A DNA stretch of 11,387 bases, taken from positions 1 through 11,387 of the forward strand of contig CALCBC010000069.1 in the NCBI GenBank assembly GCA_937898525.1, read 5' to 3'. Both the position numbers and the translations under genes were made by a program. The stretch comes from an uncultured Sphingomonadales bacterium (GTDB taxonomy: Bacteria; Pseudomonadota; Alphaproteobacteria; Sphingomonadales; Sphingomonadaceae). The notes beneath the pieces were generated by a model that saw only the letters and a program-made list of their open reading frames with translations, was not told the origin of the DNA and did no database searches. Below are positions 1-7,280 of this stretch, piece by piece; the stretch's first letter is position 1, and every line of letters starts with the position of its first letter.

Positions 1-610
1 GCCCGCTTTTCGCTTTCCTACAGCCGATGTTCCCTCTACGTTCCGATTCGCTCTTTGACATCGTGAGCCCCCTTCCATTCGCGGCGCGCCGGCCCGCCGG
101 CGCCTGCGCCGCTGCGCGTCATCGTCACGATCCTGGGCCCGACTCCCCTGTATTCCGTTCCGCTGTGCCCTGTGCCCTTCCGCCGCCAGGCCCCTGAAGC
201 GAAACATGATTTCCGGCCCCGATGCAGGGGCACAGGGTGTGCCTTGTGTGCCCATCCGGGCGCCGCGGGCCGGTCGTGACGAGGGCGATGTCGCCTGAGC
301 AGCGCGGCCTCGCCGCGCGCAGGGCCGGGCTCGGCATCCCCGATCCGCCCCGCAACGCCGGCAGGAACCGCACCACCTGGCAAGCGCGCTCCTCTCCTTC
401 GCGTCTTCGCGTCTTCGTGCGAAACGAAACGTCCGGACCGCTGCCCCGCGAACCGCCCCGCCGGTTTGCGCCGCATCCGCCCGCCAGGCCCGAATTCGCT
501 AGGCGATCCGCAGAAAGGGGCGTAGGGCGGTGGCATCGCCGGCCCATGTCATGGCCTGCCGGCGCCAGAGAGACTTGGATGAGCTCCCGCCTTTTGCCCG
601 GAGCACACCC
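1..610. other. Intergenic region without a credible gene
   Basis: No frame here looks like a real protein: the open frames on both strands are rich in Arg, Pro and Ser and match no family I know. It contains a perfect 10-bp inverted repeat (CCCTGTGCCC at 168-177, GGGCACAGGG at 228-237), a short palindrome at 285-296 (GGCGA-TG-TCGCC) and a tandem 8-mer at 397-417. The motif CTCTTTGACA at 51-60 resembles a -35 box, but no matching -10 follows at 16-18 bp. The block may be degenerate, or the downstream flank of a gene outside the window. Confidence 0.5.
397..417. repeat. Short tandem repeat, 8-bp unit CTTCGCGT
   Basis: Two full units and a partial third lie in direct succession at 397-404, 405-412 and 413-417. 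On the minus strand this reads as repeated CGAAGACG. From memory, similar runs are scattered through intergenic DNA of GC-rich proteobacteria; I could not check that. No function is apparent. Confidence 0.45.
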
Positions 611-757
611 ATGTCCTGGATCGTCACCACCGCCCTCATCGTCGCCACCGGTTTCGCGCTCGCCTTCGCGTTGTGCGAATGGTTCGTGCGCCGCCACTCG
701 CACCGTGACGAAGTCGAGCGCGCGCAGCGCGGGGACGAGGAGCAGCCGGGCTGGTGA
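611..757 (+). CDS. Small single-pass membrane protein (48 aa), unknown function
   Basis: The start at 611 is chosen because GGAG lies 7 bases upstream (604-607). The longer in-frame start at 530 has no ribosome-binding site and adds a low-complexity lead. Residues 4-22 form one hydrophobic helix (IVTTALIVATGFALAFALC). A basic stretch (RRHSHR, 27-32) and a charged tail rich in Asp, Glu, Arg and Gln follow. The positive charges after the helix suggest an N-out/C-in topology. I recognise no family. It lies 94 bp upstream of the CHRD gene on the same strand, so co-transcription is possible. It could be spurious, but the ribosome-binding site and clean helix favour a real gene. Confidence 0.5.
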   Translation: MSWIVTTALIVATGFALAFALCEWFVRRHSHRDEVERAQRGDEEQPGW

Positions 758-851
758 TCCTGTCATCCGTTACAAACTGGCTGTGGCGCGCGGCGGCTTT
801 GGCCCTATAACGAGGGCTTCTTCGCTTGATCTTCTGGGAGAAAGACAGACG

Positions 852-1283
852 ATGAACACGCTCTCCAAAGCCCTTGCCGCTGCCCTCGGGACGCTTGCGC
901 TGGCCGCTCCGGCCGCGGCGCAGTTCGGCGGGCCGCCGCCGCCGCCGAACACCGGCGTGCCGCTCTACACCACGCTCAACGGCGGGGCCGGGCAGGGCCA
1001 CATCACCGTCGTCGTCGATCCGCCCAAGGGGACGGCGTGCTGGCTGATGAACGTCACCGGGATCGAGGATGCTACCGCGGCGCACATCCATACCGGCGGC
1101 CCGGGCGAGACCGGCGCGCCGATCGTCACGCTCGAGCCGCCCGAGGACGGCAGCAGCGGCGGCTGCGCCGAGATCACCGCCGACGTCGCCAACGCGCTGA
1201 TCGAGAACCCCGGCGGCTACTACGTCAACGTCCACACCCGCACCTTCCCGGACGGCGCGATCCGCGGACAGCTGAAGAAGTAA
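852..1283 (+). CDS. Secreted CHRD-domain protein
   Basis: The 143-residue product starts with a signal peptide (MNTLSKALAAALGTLALAAP, then AAAQ), with likely cleavage near residue 23-24. A short Pro/Gly linker (FGGPPPPPN) follows, then a CHRD domain over about residues 38-142. Family hallmarks are visible: the central AAHIHTG (76-82), the late YYVNVHT (123-129) and the closing FPDGAIRGQL (132-141). Cys63 and Cys105 could form a disulphide in the periplasm. CHRD domains are named from chordin; the bacterial versions are beta-rich extracytoplasmic domains with no established activity, so no function is assigned. The start at 852 follows GGAG at 837-840. A TATAAC at 806-811 could be a -10 element, though the -35 is poor. 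Upstream in-frame codons back to 222 are unlikely to be translated. Confidence 0.88.
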   Translation: MNTLSKALAAALGTLALAAPAAAQFGGPPPPPNTGVPLYTTLNGGAGQGHITVVVDPPKGTACWLMNVTGIEDATAAHIHTGGPGETGAPIVTLEPPEDGSSGGCAEITADVANALIENPGGYYVNVHTRTFPDGAIRGQLKK

Positions 1284-1289
1284 CCGGCT

Positions 1290-1314
1290 CCTCTCCGGGC
1301 GCCGCTCGGGGAGG
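1290..1314 (+). terminator. Possible hairpin terminator after the CHRD gene
   Basis: CCTCTCC (1290-1296) can pair with GGGGAGG (1308-1314), including one wobble, starting 7 bases after the CHRD stop codon. No T-run follows, so intrinsic termination would be weak. Confidence 0.3.
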
Positions 1315-1361
1315 GGGAAGGGGCGCCTGCCGCAACACGCAGCGCGCCCCTTTCCCGTTCA

Positions 1362-1388
1362 GTCACCCTGAACGCGTTTCAGGGTGAC
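1362..1388. repeat. REP-like hairpin with perfect 11-bp stem
   Basis: GTCACCCTGAA (1362-1372) and TTCAGGGTGAC (1378-1388) are exact reverse complements around the loop CGCGT. The core TGAAC-N-CGTTTCAGGG recurs in both arms of the element at 2571-2730, so this is one member of a repeat family. It sits in the convergent gap between the plus-strand CHRD gene (ends 1283) and the minus-strand gene ending at 1506, where a symmetric hairpin could stop transcription from both sides. A smaller hairpin (AAGGG-AA-CCCTT) follows just downstream, at about 1397-1408. Confidence 0.7.
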
Positions 1389-1505
1389 GGAGGCGAAGGG
1401 AACCCTTTCCGCCGATCGTCGTTGCAGGGAGCGAGGCGGCGTCGGTCCCCGATCCCCCCTCCCGTCCCAGACCGGCGCCGTCTCCCGCCCGAGACAGCAG
1501 CAGCT

Positions 1506-1784
1506 TCAGTCCAGTTCGCGCTCGACCAGCTCCTTGGCCTCGGCGAGGCTGAGACGGGTGCGTTCGCGGACCAGGCGGATCGCCTCGAGCTTGTTGCCGC
1601 GGGCGATCGCCTCGCGCACCGCGCGGTCCGCCAGCGCCTTGTGGTCGGCCGGGGAGCGCTCGGTGGGGGCGGCGCGGCGCTGGCGGTCGATCATCTCGCC
1701 GCCGCCGCGCCCGCGCAGGGCTAACCACGCCAGCACGGCGATGAGCAGCAGCGCGAGAGCGATCAGCCAGAGCGGGACGAACAT
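1506..1784 (-). CDS. Membrane-anchored protein with ribosomal L7/L12 C-terminal-like segment
   Basis: The product has 92 residues. Residues 2-23 are a hydrophobic helix (VPLWLIALALLLIAVLAWLA), followed by a Gly/Arg linker and a soluble tail. Residues 56-90 (EAIARGNKLEAIRLVRERTR, then LSLAEAKELVEREL) resemble the helical part of the L7/L12 C-terminal domain, where K-x-x-[AV]-I-[RK]-x-[VI]-R-x-x-T-x-L-x-L-x-E-A-K-x-L-V is the usual pattern. Small proteins pairing a transmembrane helix with this motif are known in proteobacteria, usually as uncharacterised proteins; they are not ribosomal L7/L12. The gene lies 45 bp after the RlpA-family gene on the same strand and may share its transcript. The ribosome-binding site is weak. 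The open frame and domain pattern are clear; the role is unknown. Confidence 0.75.
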   Translation of the reverse strand: MFVPLWLIALALLLIAVLAWLALRGRGGGEMIDRQRRAAPTERSPADHKALADRAVREAIARGNKLEAIRLVRERTRLSLAEAKELVERELD

Positions 1785-1829
1785 CGCGCGAGGCTAGCCT
1801 GCGCGGGAAGGGCTGTCACCCGGGGGCGA

Positions 1830-2348
1830 TCAGTCGAGCCGCGCCAGCTCGACGCGGCCGCTGCCGGCGCGCACCAGGCCGAGCTCGGCCGCGGCGGCCT
1901 GGCTGAGGTCGATCACGCGGCCGCCGTGGAACGGGCCGCGGTCGTTGATCCGCACGACCACCGACTTGCCGGCGGCGTTGGTCACGCGCACGCGGGTGCC
2001 GAACGGCAGCGTGCGATGGGCGGCGGTGAACTCGCTCGGGTCGAAGCGCTCGCCGCTCGCGGTGCGGCGGCCGGCGAACCTGGATCCGTACCAGCTGGCG
2101 ACGCCGCTGCCGATGACCTCGGCGTCCTCGTCGTCGATGCCGGTTTCCACCGCGAGGTCGACCCTTTCTTCGGCGACTTCGCTGTCGAGCGTCTCGTCGA
2201 GCGGGACGAAGCGCGGCAGCGCCGCGTCGTCTTCCGCCGCGGCCTGCGCGACCGGCGCGACGGCGGCCTCCTCGGCGGCGTGAAGGCCGCTGATCGATCC
2301 GCCGAGAGCGAGAAGCGCGATCGCGGCCACGGCGGCCCGGGCGGTCAT
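1830..2348 (-). CDS. rlpA: RlpA-family septal ring protein (double-psi beta-barrel)
   Basis: With the start at 2348 the product is 172 residues. Residues 1-25 form a signal peptide (TARAAVAAIALLALGGSISG, then LHA). An acidic, Ala-rich linker spans about 26-78, and an RlpA-like double-psi beta-barrel covers about 82-160. Visible family motifs are GVASWYGSRFAGRRTASGE (82-100), the AAHRTLPFGT block with His111, the INDRGPF block with Asp136, and VIDLS (145-149). RlpA proteins bind, and in some species cleave, denuded peptidoglycan at the septum; the conserved His and Asp belong to that active site. No SPOR domain is present, so septal targeting would need another route, and lytic activity is unproven. 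The start is uncertain: 2366 and 2381 are also in frame. 2348 was chosen because GGGA lies 8 bases upstream and it gives a standard signal peptide. No lipobox cysteine is present. Confidence 0.88.
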   Translation of the reverse strand: MTARAAVAAIALLALGGSISGLHAAEEAAVAPVAQAAAEDDAALPRFVPLDETLDSEVAEERVDLAVETGIDDEDAEVIGSGVASWYGSRFAGRRTASGERFDPSEFTAAHRTLPFGTRVRVTNAAGKSVVVRINDRGPFHGGRVIDLSQAAAAELGLVRAGSGRVELARLD

Positions 2349-2570
2349 GGTGGTGTTCCCGTCCATGGTGGCGGCGGCCATAAACGCCGGTTCCCGCCAG
2401 CGGAACCCGCCCGCAGGCGGTTCACCCCGGCGATGGCTCGACTCGTCGGTTTGTCGGCGGCTCGGGCGAAACGGGCGGAAACGGGCCAGTATGGTTAACG
2501 GAGCGGGCGGGTGTGAGTCGAAAATGGCAAACAGCGTCTCGGCAGACCCGCTCCCCGACTTTCCCATTTC

Positions 2571-2730
2571 CCGTCACCGTGAACTCGTTTCAGGGCCCAT
2601 TTCTCCCCAGGCGGTGAGCGATCGGCGCGGGCCAGGCTCCGCCTCCAGGCTTCCTGGAGCAAGGCCGCGCTCACCAGCCCAATCCGCGCGTGCAGCGCGA
2701 TGGGCCCTGAAAACGAGTTCAGGGTGACGG
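2571..2730. repeat. 160-bp MITE-like/REP-pair element with 30-bp inverted ends
   Basis: The left end (2571-2600) and right end (2700-2730) are inverted copies of one sequence. They differ by a single substitution and a single extra T. Each arm carries a foldable REP-like core (CCTGAA paired with TTCAGG). The 99-bp interior is also self-complementary: GGTGAGCG (2613-2620) pairs with CGCTCACC (2668-2675), and CTCCAGG (2643-2649) pairs with CCTGGAG (2653-2659) around a 3-base loop. The whole can fold as nested hairpins in DNA or RNA. The core also occurs at 1362-1388. It encodes no protein, so any movement would need a transposase in trans, for example a RAYT-type enzyme; none is seen here. Confidence 0.75.
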
Positions 2731-2791
2731 TTGGGGAGGGAGGAGCTTTGGGGGAGGGAAGGGGAGCAGCGTCCCGGGCGATCCGGCATGG

Positions 2792-2829
2792 CCTCAAAGA
2801 GAAATGGGGCCAGCCTTGCGGCTGACCCC
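2792..2829 (-). terminator. Rho-independent terminator-like hairpin with GCAA loop
   Basis: On the minus strand GGGGTCAGCC (2829-2820) pairs with GGCTGGCCCC (2815-2806) around GCAA, a 10-bp stem with one G-T wobble. ATTTCTCTTTGAGG follows (2805-2792). Read on the plus strand, the wobble becomes a C-A mismatch and no T-run follows, so minus-strand use is favoured. It would end transcription from argG or from the structured block above. Confidence 0.6.
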
Positions 2830-3409
2830 ACTCTCACCGGCGTGTGGTCCCTGCCGGAGCAGGAAGCTTTACGCCCGGCGTTTCAATGCCGCCTCGACTG
2901 GGTCTTGCGAACCGGGTCGTCCAGCGGCCTCTCATCGCCCGGCGCTCGCGCCGGCGCCGGTTCCGTCGGAGGCTGAGCCTGGTCCGAAGACTGGACCCCG
3001 CCGCCCGGCGGTTCCGAGACCGGTTTTCCTTCCCGGGGCTTCGAGCGGTCCGGTCTGGCCCGAAGGCCTCGCCCAACCTCGGCACCGGGCCGGTAATCCG
3101 GCCTGTCCGACTTTGCGCCTTCGCGGCGTCAGCGGTTCGGGATCCGGTTTGCCTGGGGATTGCTCCCCGCGGGTCGCCTCGTCTCGTTCCTCGACCGCGC
3201 GGCATCTCGCCGTCGCGTCGATACGGTTCCAAAATCCCTTCTCCGTCGCTGGCCTTTCGGCCTTTGTCTCGGAAGGGCCAATCCCCGTCTCGATGTCTGG
3301 AGGATGCGCTGCCCGGGCGATTCGGGCAAGGACGCGAGCGTGCACTTATCCACTTTCGGCGACAATGCCAGTGGACAAGGGTGGATAACCCAACGGTTCG
3401 CCGCAAACG
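2797..3409 (-). ncRNA. Candidate large structured non-coding RNA downstream of argG
   Basis: No frame on either strand looks coding: the open frames are Arg/Pro/Gly/Ser-rich with no recognisable domain. The DNA is full of compact perfect hairpins. On the minus strand these read, with plus coordinates: GGCC-GAAA-GGCC (3251-3262), GGGGA with loop GCAA (3155-3168), GGCCGG with loop ATTA (3088-3103), GGCC-TTCG-GGCC (3057-3068), CCGGCG with loop CGAG (2939-2954) and CCTGC with loop TCCG (2850-2863). The last is a 10-bp stem with loop GCAA (2806-2829), followed by ATTTCTCTTT as at a rho-independent terminator. Three GNRA loops and one UUCG loop all appear on this strand only, which fixes the likely sense. 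A GATAAT that could serve as a -10 overlaps the argG stop codon (3416-3421), but its -35 is weak. The block may therefore be a long argG 3' UTR or a processed RNA. I saw no tmRNA, RNase P or SRP signature. The 5' end is a guess. Confidence 0.45.
3346..3388. other. Cluster of DnaA-box-like 9-mers in inverted arrangement
   Basis: TTATCCACT (3346-3354, plus strand) faces TTGTCCACT (3378-3370) and TTATCCACC (3388-3380) on the minus strand. Each is close to the DnaA box TTATNCACA; none matches its last base. The outer pair forms a perfect 8-bp inverted repeat (TTATCCAC/GTGGATAA). A fourth look-alike at 3417-3425 is simply the end of argG. No AT-rich unwinding tract is visible nearby, so a replication origin is not supported. 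The pair may instead be a regulatory site, or the base of the structured RNA. Confidence 0.3.
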
Positions 3410-3412
3410 GCG
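3399..3412 (-). terminator. Short hairpin just after argG
   Basis: CGCCG and CGGCG pair around a 4-base loop, starting 5 bases beyond the argG stop codon. No clear T-run follows, so it may only attenuate transcription or protect the 3' end. Confidence 0.3.
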
Positions 3413-3416
3413 CGAA

Positions 3417-4634
<1,218 letters not shown>

Positions 4635-4728
4635 GGACGCTCCGCGGGACTGGGAATCTCGCGGCGCGCTCTAGGAGCGGGCGGCGGTTTCCGCAAGCGG
4701 CCGCCACTCGGGCAACTCTTGCGGCGCG

Positions 4729-5280
4729 CTACCGGACCGCCGCCGCTCGCAGCTGAGGATTGAGCGAGGCGATGTGGTTGAGCCAGGCCCGGGGCTTGCG
4801 CAGCAGGTTGCGGGGGAAGTCGACGCGCAGCCCGGCGAGCTCGGCCATGCGGCCGACGAAGTGGATGCAGTTGCGCGTGTCGAGGTCGTAGAATTTCCCC
4901 GGCGCGTCGCGCCAGGCGATCACTTCCTGCTTCATCCGGCGATAGGTCTCGTCGGAGACGGTGACCGTGAAGTGGCGGTTGGTCGTGCGGATGTACTGCT
5001 CGTCCTCGGTGTAGATCATGTGCGTGACCGGGCCCATCAGCACCGCGGGGCCCGCGACCTTGGCCGAGAACCCGTAGTTCTCGAAGATCCGTTCGCCGGT
5101 CGCGTCGAGCGTGCCCTCGAACACCACGAAGGCGTGCGGATAGCGGCCGCCGAACAGCGAGCCGTTGAAACTGTGGAAGTGCACCTGCACTTCGGCGAGC
5201 GCGCTCCCGGGAAAGGCGACAAGCGCCGCGAGCGCCAGCAGGGTGCGGAGCAGGAGCGAACGGAACGGCTGCGAGATCAT
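4729..5280 (-). CDS. Secreted protein, possible permuted NlpC/P60 (papain-like) fold
   Basis: The 183-residue product has a signal peptide (about residues 1-29, core LLLRTLLALAALVAF, cleavage near SALA), so it is periplasmic or exported. The mature part begins VQVHFHSFNGSLFGGRYPHA. His49 (in YPHAFVVFEG) comes well before Cys138 (in TRNCIHFVGRMAELAG). A His-before-Cys order and an NC-x-HF block are what circularly permuted NlpC/P60 or LRAT-like hydrolases show. This assignment is by pattern only, and a lipid- or peptide-bond-cleaving role is speculative. The start at 5280 follows AGGA and gives a proper signal peptide; a longer start at 5343 would add a hydrophilic lead before it. The gene lies between the CFA-like methyltransferase and argG on the same strand. 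It is a conserved-looking protein of unknown function. Confidence 0.75.
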   Translation of the reverse strand: MISQPFRSLLLRTLLALAALVAFPGSALAEVQVHFHSFNGSLFGGRYPHAFVVFEGTLDATGERIFENYGFSAKVAGPAVLMGPVTHMIYTEDEQYIRTTNRHFTVTVSDETYRRMKQEVIAWRDAPGKFYDLDTRNCIHFVGRMAELAGLRVDFPRNLLRKPRAWLNHIASLNPQLRAAAVR

Positions 5281-5349
5281 ACGTCCTGTCGCTGCGGGGC
5301 CGGAAGCGGCGTGCGGTTTACCGCGCGCTTCCGGCCGCGACAACCGCGC

Positions 5350-5475
5350 TCACCCCGCGGCCGGCTCGATCCGCAGCACGGCGTTCCCGTCGCCAACGGT
5401 CAGCACGCAGATCAGCCCGTCGAGGCGGCAAGCGCAGGTTTCAGCATGTTCCCCCCTCGGCAGCTCGGCCCGCGG
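5350..5475 (-). other. Open 41-codon extension in frame after the CFA-like stop codon
   Basis: Reading on past the TAG of the methyltransferase gene, the frame stays open for 41 codons to a TGA at 5352-5350. It ends LDGLICVLTVGDGNAVLRIE-PAAG with GC-rich third positions, which look coding. There is no ATG in this frame. An ATG preceded by GAGGGGGG at about 5448 is in another frame and stops after 11 codons. This may be a remnant of a longer ancestral C-terminus, a small unannotated gene using GTG or CTG, or chance. Confidence 0.2.
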
Positions 5476-6819
5476 CTATTCCGCCGCCTGAGCGAGGTGC
5501 CACACCGGCGGCTCCTCGCTCTCGCGCAGCCGCGCGCTTTCCTCGTGGATGAACTCGCGGGTCATCGGGATTGCCGCGCGGTCCTTCACGTAGATGATCT
5601 GCCAGTTGACCATCCGCCCGTGGCGGAACGCCTGCTCGGCGCCTGCAAGGTAGAACTGCCACATGCGGTAGAACGTCTCGTCGTACAGGTCGACGATCTC
5701 GTCCTTGTGCATGACCGTGCGGTTGTACCACTCCTCGAGCGTGTGGCTGTAGTGGAAGCGCATCGCCTCCACGTCCATGATCTGCCAGCCGGCTTTCTCG
5801 CTCTCCTTGACCAGCTCGCTGAGCGCCGGGATGTAGCCGCCGGGGAAGATGTACTTGCGTGTCCAGGCGTCGGTGAAGCCCGGCTCGCCGGCGCGGCCGC
5901 AGCAGTGCGAGATCATCACCCCGTCGGGCTTCAGCAGCCGGTGGGTGTGCTGGTAGAACTGCGGGTAGTGCGGCGTGCCGACGTGCTCGAGCAAACCGAC
6001 CGAGCTGATCCGGTCGAACTCGCCCTCCACGTCGCGGTAGTCCATCAGCGCGAACTTGACCTTGTCGTCCACCCCGAGGGCCTTCGCGCGCTCCTTGCAG
6101 AAGGCAATCTGGTCGGGCGCGAGCGCGACGCCCAGCACCTCGCAGCCGTAGTGCTTGTTGAGGTACAGCGCGAAGCCGCCCCAGCCGCAGCCGATGTCGA
6201 GCACCTTCATGCCCGGCTTGATGTACATCTTGGCCGCGAGGTGCGCCTTCTTGTCGAGCTGTGCCTTCTCGAGGCTGTTGTTGACGTCGCGATAGTAGCC
6301 CATCGTGTACTGCCGGTCCTCGTCGAGGAACAGCTCGTAGAGGCGGCGGGTCAGGTTGTAGGTGTGCTCGGCGTTCTTGCGCGCCTTGCCGCGCAGGTTG
6401 ATGCTGTCGATCTTGGCCAGCGTGCGAGCCAGCGCCTTGCGCACCGGACCCTTGGCGCTCAGCGCGGTGTTGCTCTTCACCTTTGCGTTCATCGCGACGA
6501 ACAGAACCAGGTCGCGGATGTCGTACGGCTCCTCGACCACCAGCCAGCCCCACATGTAGGCTTCGCCGGCGCCGACGGCGGGATAGCGGGCGATGTGCGA
6601 GGAGGCCTTCTTGTTGGTCAGCCGGACGTGCATCGGTTGCCGGTGCTCCATCGTCTCCGGCCCCGGACCGTATTCGTAAACCTTTCCGTCATGGTCCGTG
6701 ACGACCAGTCTGCCGGTCCTGATGATCTTCCTGAGAAACGTGTCCAGCAGCCACATCCAGTCCAACTCCCCGCTGTAAAGCGAGGCAATAGAACCGCGGC
6801 TTTGCGGGCTGTCAATCAT
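5476..6819 (-). CDS. cfa: Cyclopropane-fatty-acyl-phospholipid synthase family methyltransferase
   Basis: The 447-residue product matches the CFA synthase layout: an N-terminal substrate-binding part (about 1-150) and a class I SAM methyltransferase domain from about 165. The SAM loop VLDIGCGWGG is at 206-215. Other family landmarks are MDYRDVEGEFDRISSVGLLE (259-278), EHVG (278-281), RKYIFPGGYIP (321-331) and EEWYNR (362-367). Such enzymes transfer a methylene group from SAM onto double bonds of membrane phospholipid acyl chains. Compared by eye with E. coli Cfa, the bicarbonate-site Glu239 and His266 correspond to Glu278 and His305, but Cys139 corresponds to Met173 (QYTMGYYRD). The exact product is therefore uncertain. 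The start at 6819 has GAGGG 6 bases upstream. Met22 (6756) also has a ribosome-binding site (GGGGAG) and would leave more room for a promoter. The gene is divergent from the DUF1801 gene. Confidence 0.9.
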   Translation of the reverse strand: MIDSPQSRGSIASLYSGELDWMWLLDTFLRKIIRTGRLVVTDHDGKVYEYGPGPETMEHRQPMHVRLTNKKASSHIARYPAVGAGEAYMWGWLVVEEPYDIRDLVLFVAMNAKVKSNTALSAKGPVRKALARTLAKIDSINLRGKARKNAEHTYNLTRRLYELFLDEDRQYTMGYYRDVNNSLEKAQLDKKAHLAAKMYIKPGMKVLDIGCGWGGFALYLNKHYGCEVLGVALAPDQIAFCKERAKALGVDDKVKFALMDYRDVEGEFDRISSVGLLEHVGTPHYPQFYQHTHRLLKPDGVMISHCCGRAGEPGFTDAWTRKYIFPGGYIPALSELVKESEKAGWQIMDVEAMRFHYSHTLEEWYNRTVMHKDEIVDLYDETFYRMWQFYLAGAEQAFRHGRMVNWQIIYVKDRAAIPMTREFIHEESARLRESEEPPVWHLAQAAE

Positions 6820-6835
6820 GGGTTACCCTCGGTTC

Positions 6836-7264
6836 ATGGCCGAGACGAAGACCAGGCCGACGGAGGTGAGCGCCGAGACTTTCCTCGCTGCCGTCGAACC
6901 CGCCGCGAAGCGCGAGGACGGGCACGTTCTCGACGCGCTGTTCCGCCAGGTCACGGGCGAGCCGGGGGTGATGTGGGGGCCGTCGATCGTCGGTTACGGC
7001 CGCTATCGTTACACCTACGAAAGCGGCCATTCGGGTGAGATGTGTCGTGCCGGTTTCTCGCCGCGCAAGGCGAAGCATTCAATCTACCTTCTCGGATGTC
7101 GAACCGAGGATCCCGAGATGGAGGGGTTGCTCGCGAAACTCGGCAAGCATTCGCGCGGCGTCGGGTGTCTCTACGTCAACAAGCTGGCCGACATCGATCT
7201 CGCCGTGCTCGAGCAGATGATTGCGCTGGCCTGGAAACGGTCGTTCGACAGCTGGCCCGAGTAG
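6836..7264 (+). CDS. DUF1801-domain protein
   Basis: The product is 142 residues and looks cytoplasmic: no signal peptide or membrane helix. The block MWGPSIVGYGRYRYTYESGH (about 46-65) and the following FSPRKAKHSIYLLG (about 73-86) are typical of DUF1801 proteins, which share a small alpha/beta fold related to YdhG/YjbR. No enzymatic role is established for the family. The start at 6836 (MAETKTRP) was preferred over 6818 because the upstream ATG overlaps the start codon of the divergent methyltransferase gene; neither has a strong ribosome-binding site. The gene converges on the molybdopterin oxidoreductase gene, leaving only 16 bases between stop codons. Confidence 0.88.
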   Translation: MAETKTRPTEVSAETFLAAVEPAAKREDGHVLDALFRQVTGEPGVMWGPSIVGYGRYRYTYESGHSGEMCRAGFSPRKAKHSIYLLGCRTEDPEMEGLLAKLGKHSRGVGCLYVNKLADIDLAVLEQMIALAWKRSFDSWPE

Positions 7265-7280
7265 CGCGCGGACGAAACCG

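Noticed and set aside
55..60. TTGACA as a promoter -35
   Set aside because: No -10-like hexamer lies at 16-18 bp spacing, and no nearby gene would use it.
397..417. CRISPR-like array
   Set aside because: The unit is 8 bp with no spacers; it is a simple tandem repeat.
222..851. N-terminal extension of the CHRD protein
   Set aside because: It would bury the signal peptide inside the protein. The lead is Arg/Ser/Pro-rich, and a good ribosome-binding site precedes 852.
2797..3409. tmRNA or RNase P RNA in the structured block
   Set aside because: I found no tag-peptide reading frame, no proper T-loop (GGTTCGGGATCC lacks the conserved A), and none of the GAGGAAAGTC or ACAGAA cores of RNase P.
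4774..7038. A 754-codon plus-strand open frame
   Set aside because: It runs antisense through the methyltransferase and the secreted-protein genes. Its translation is a Val/Leu/Arg/Ala-rich mirror typical of the antisense of GC-rich genes, with no domain.
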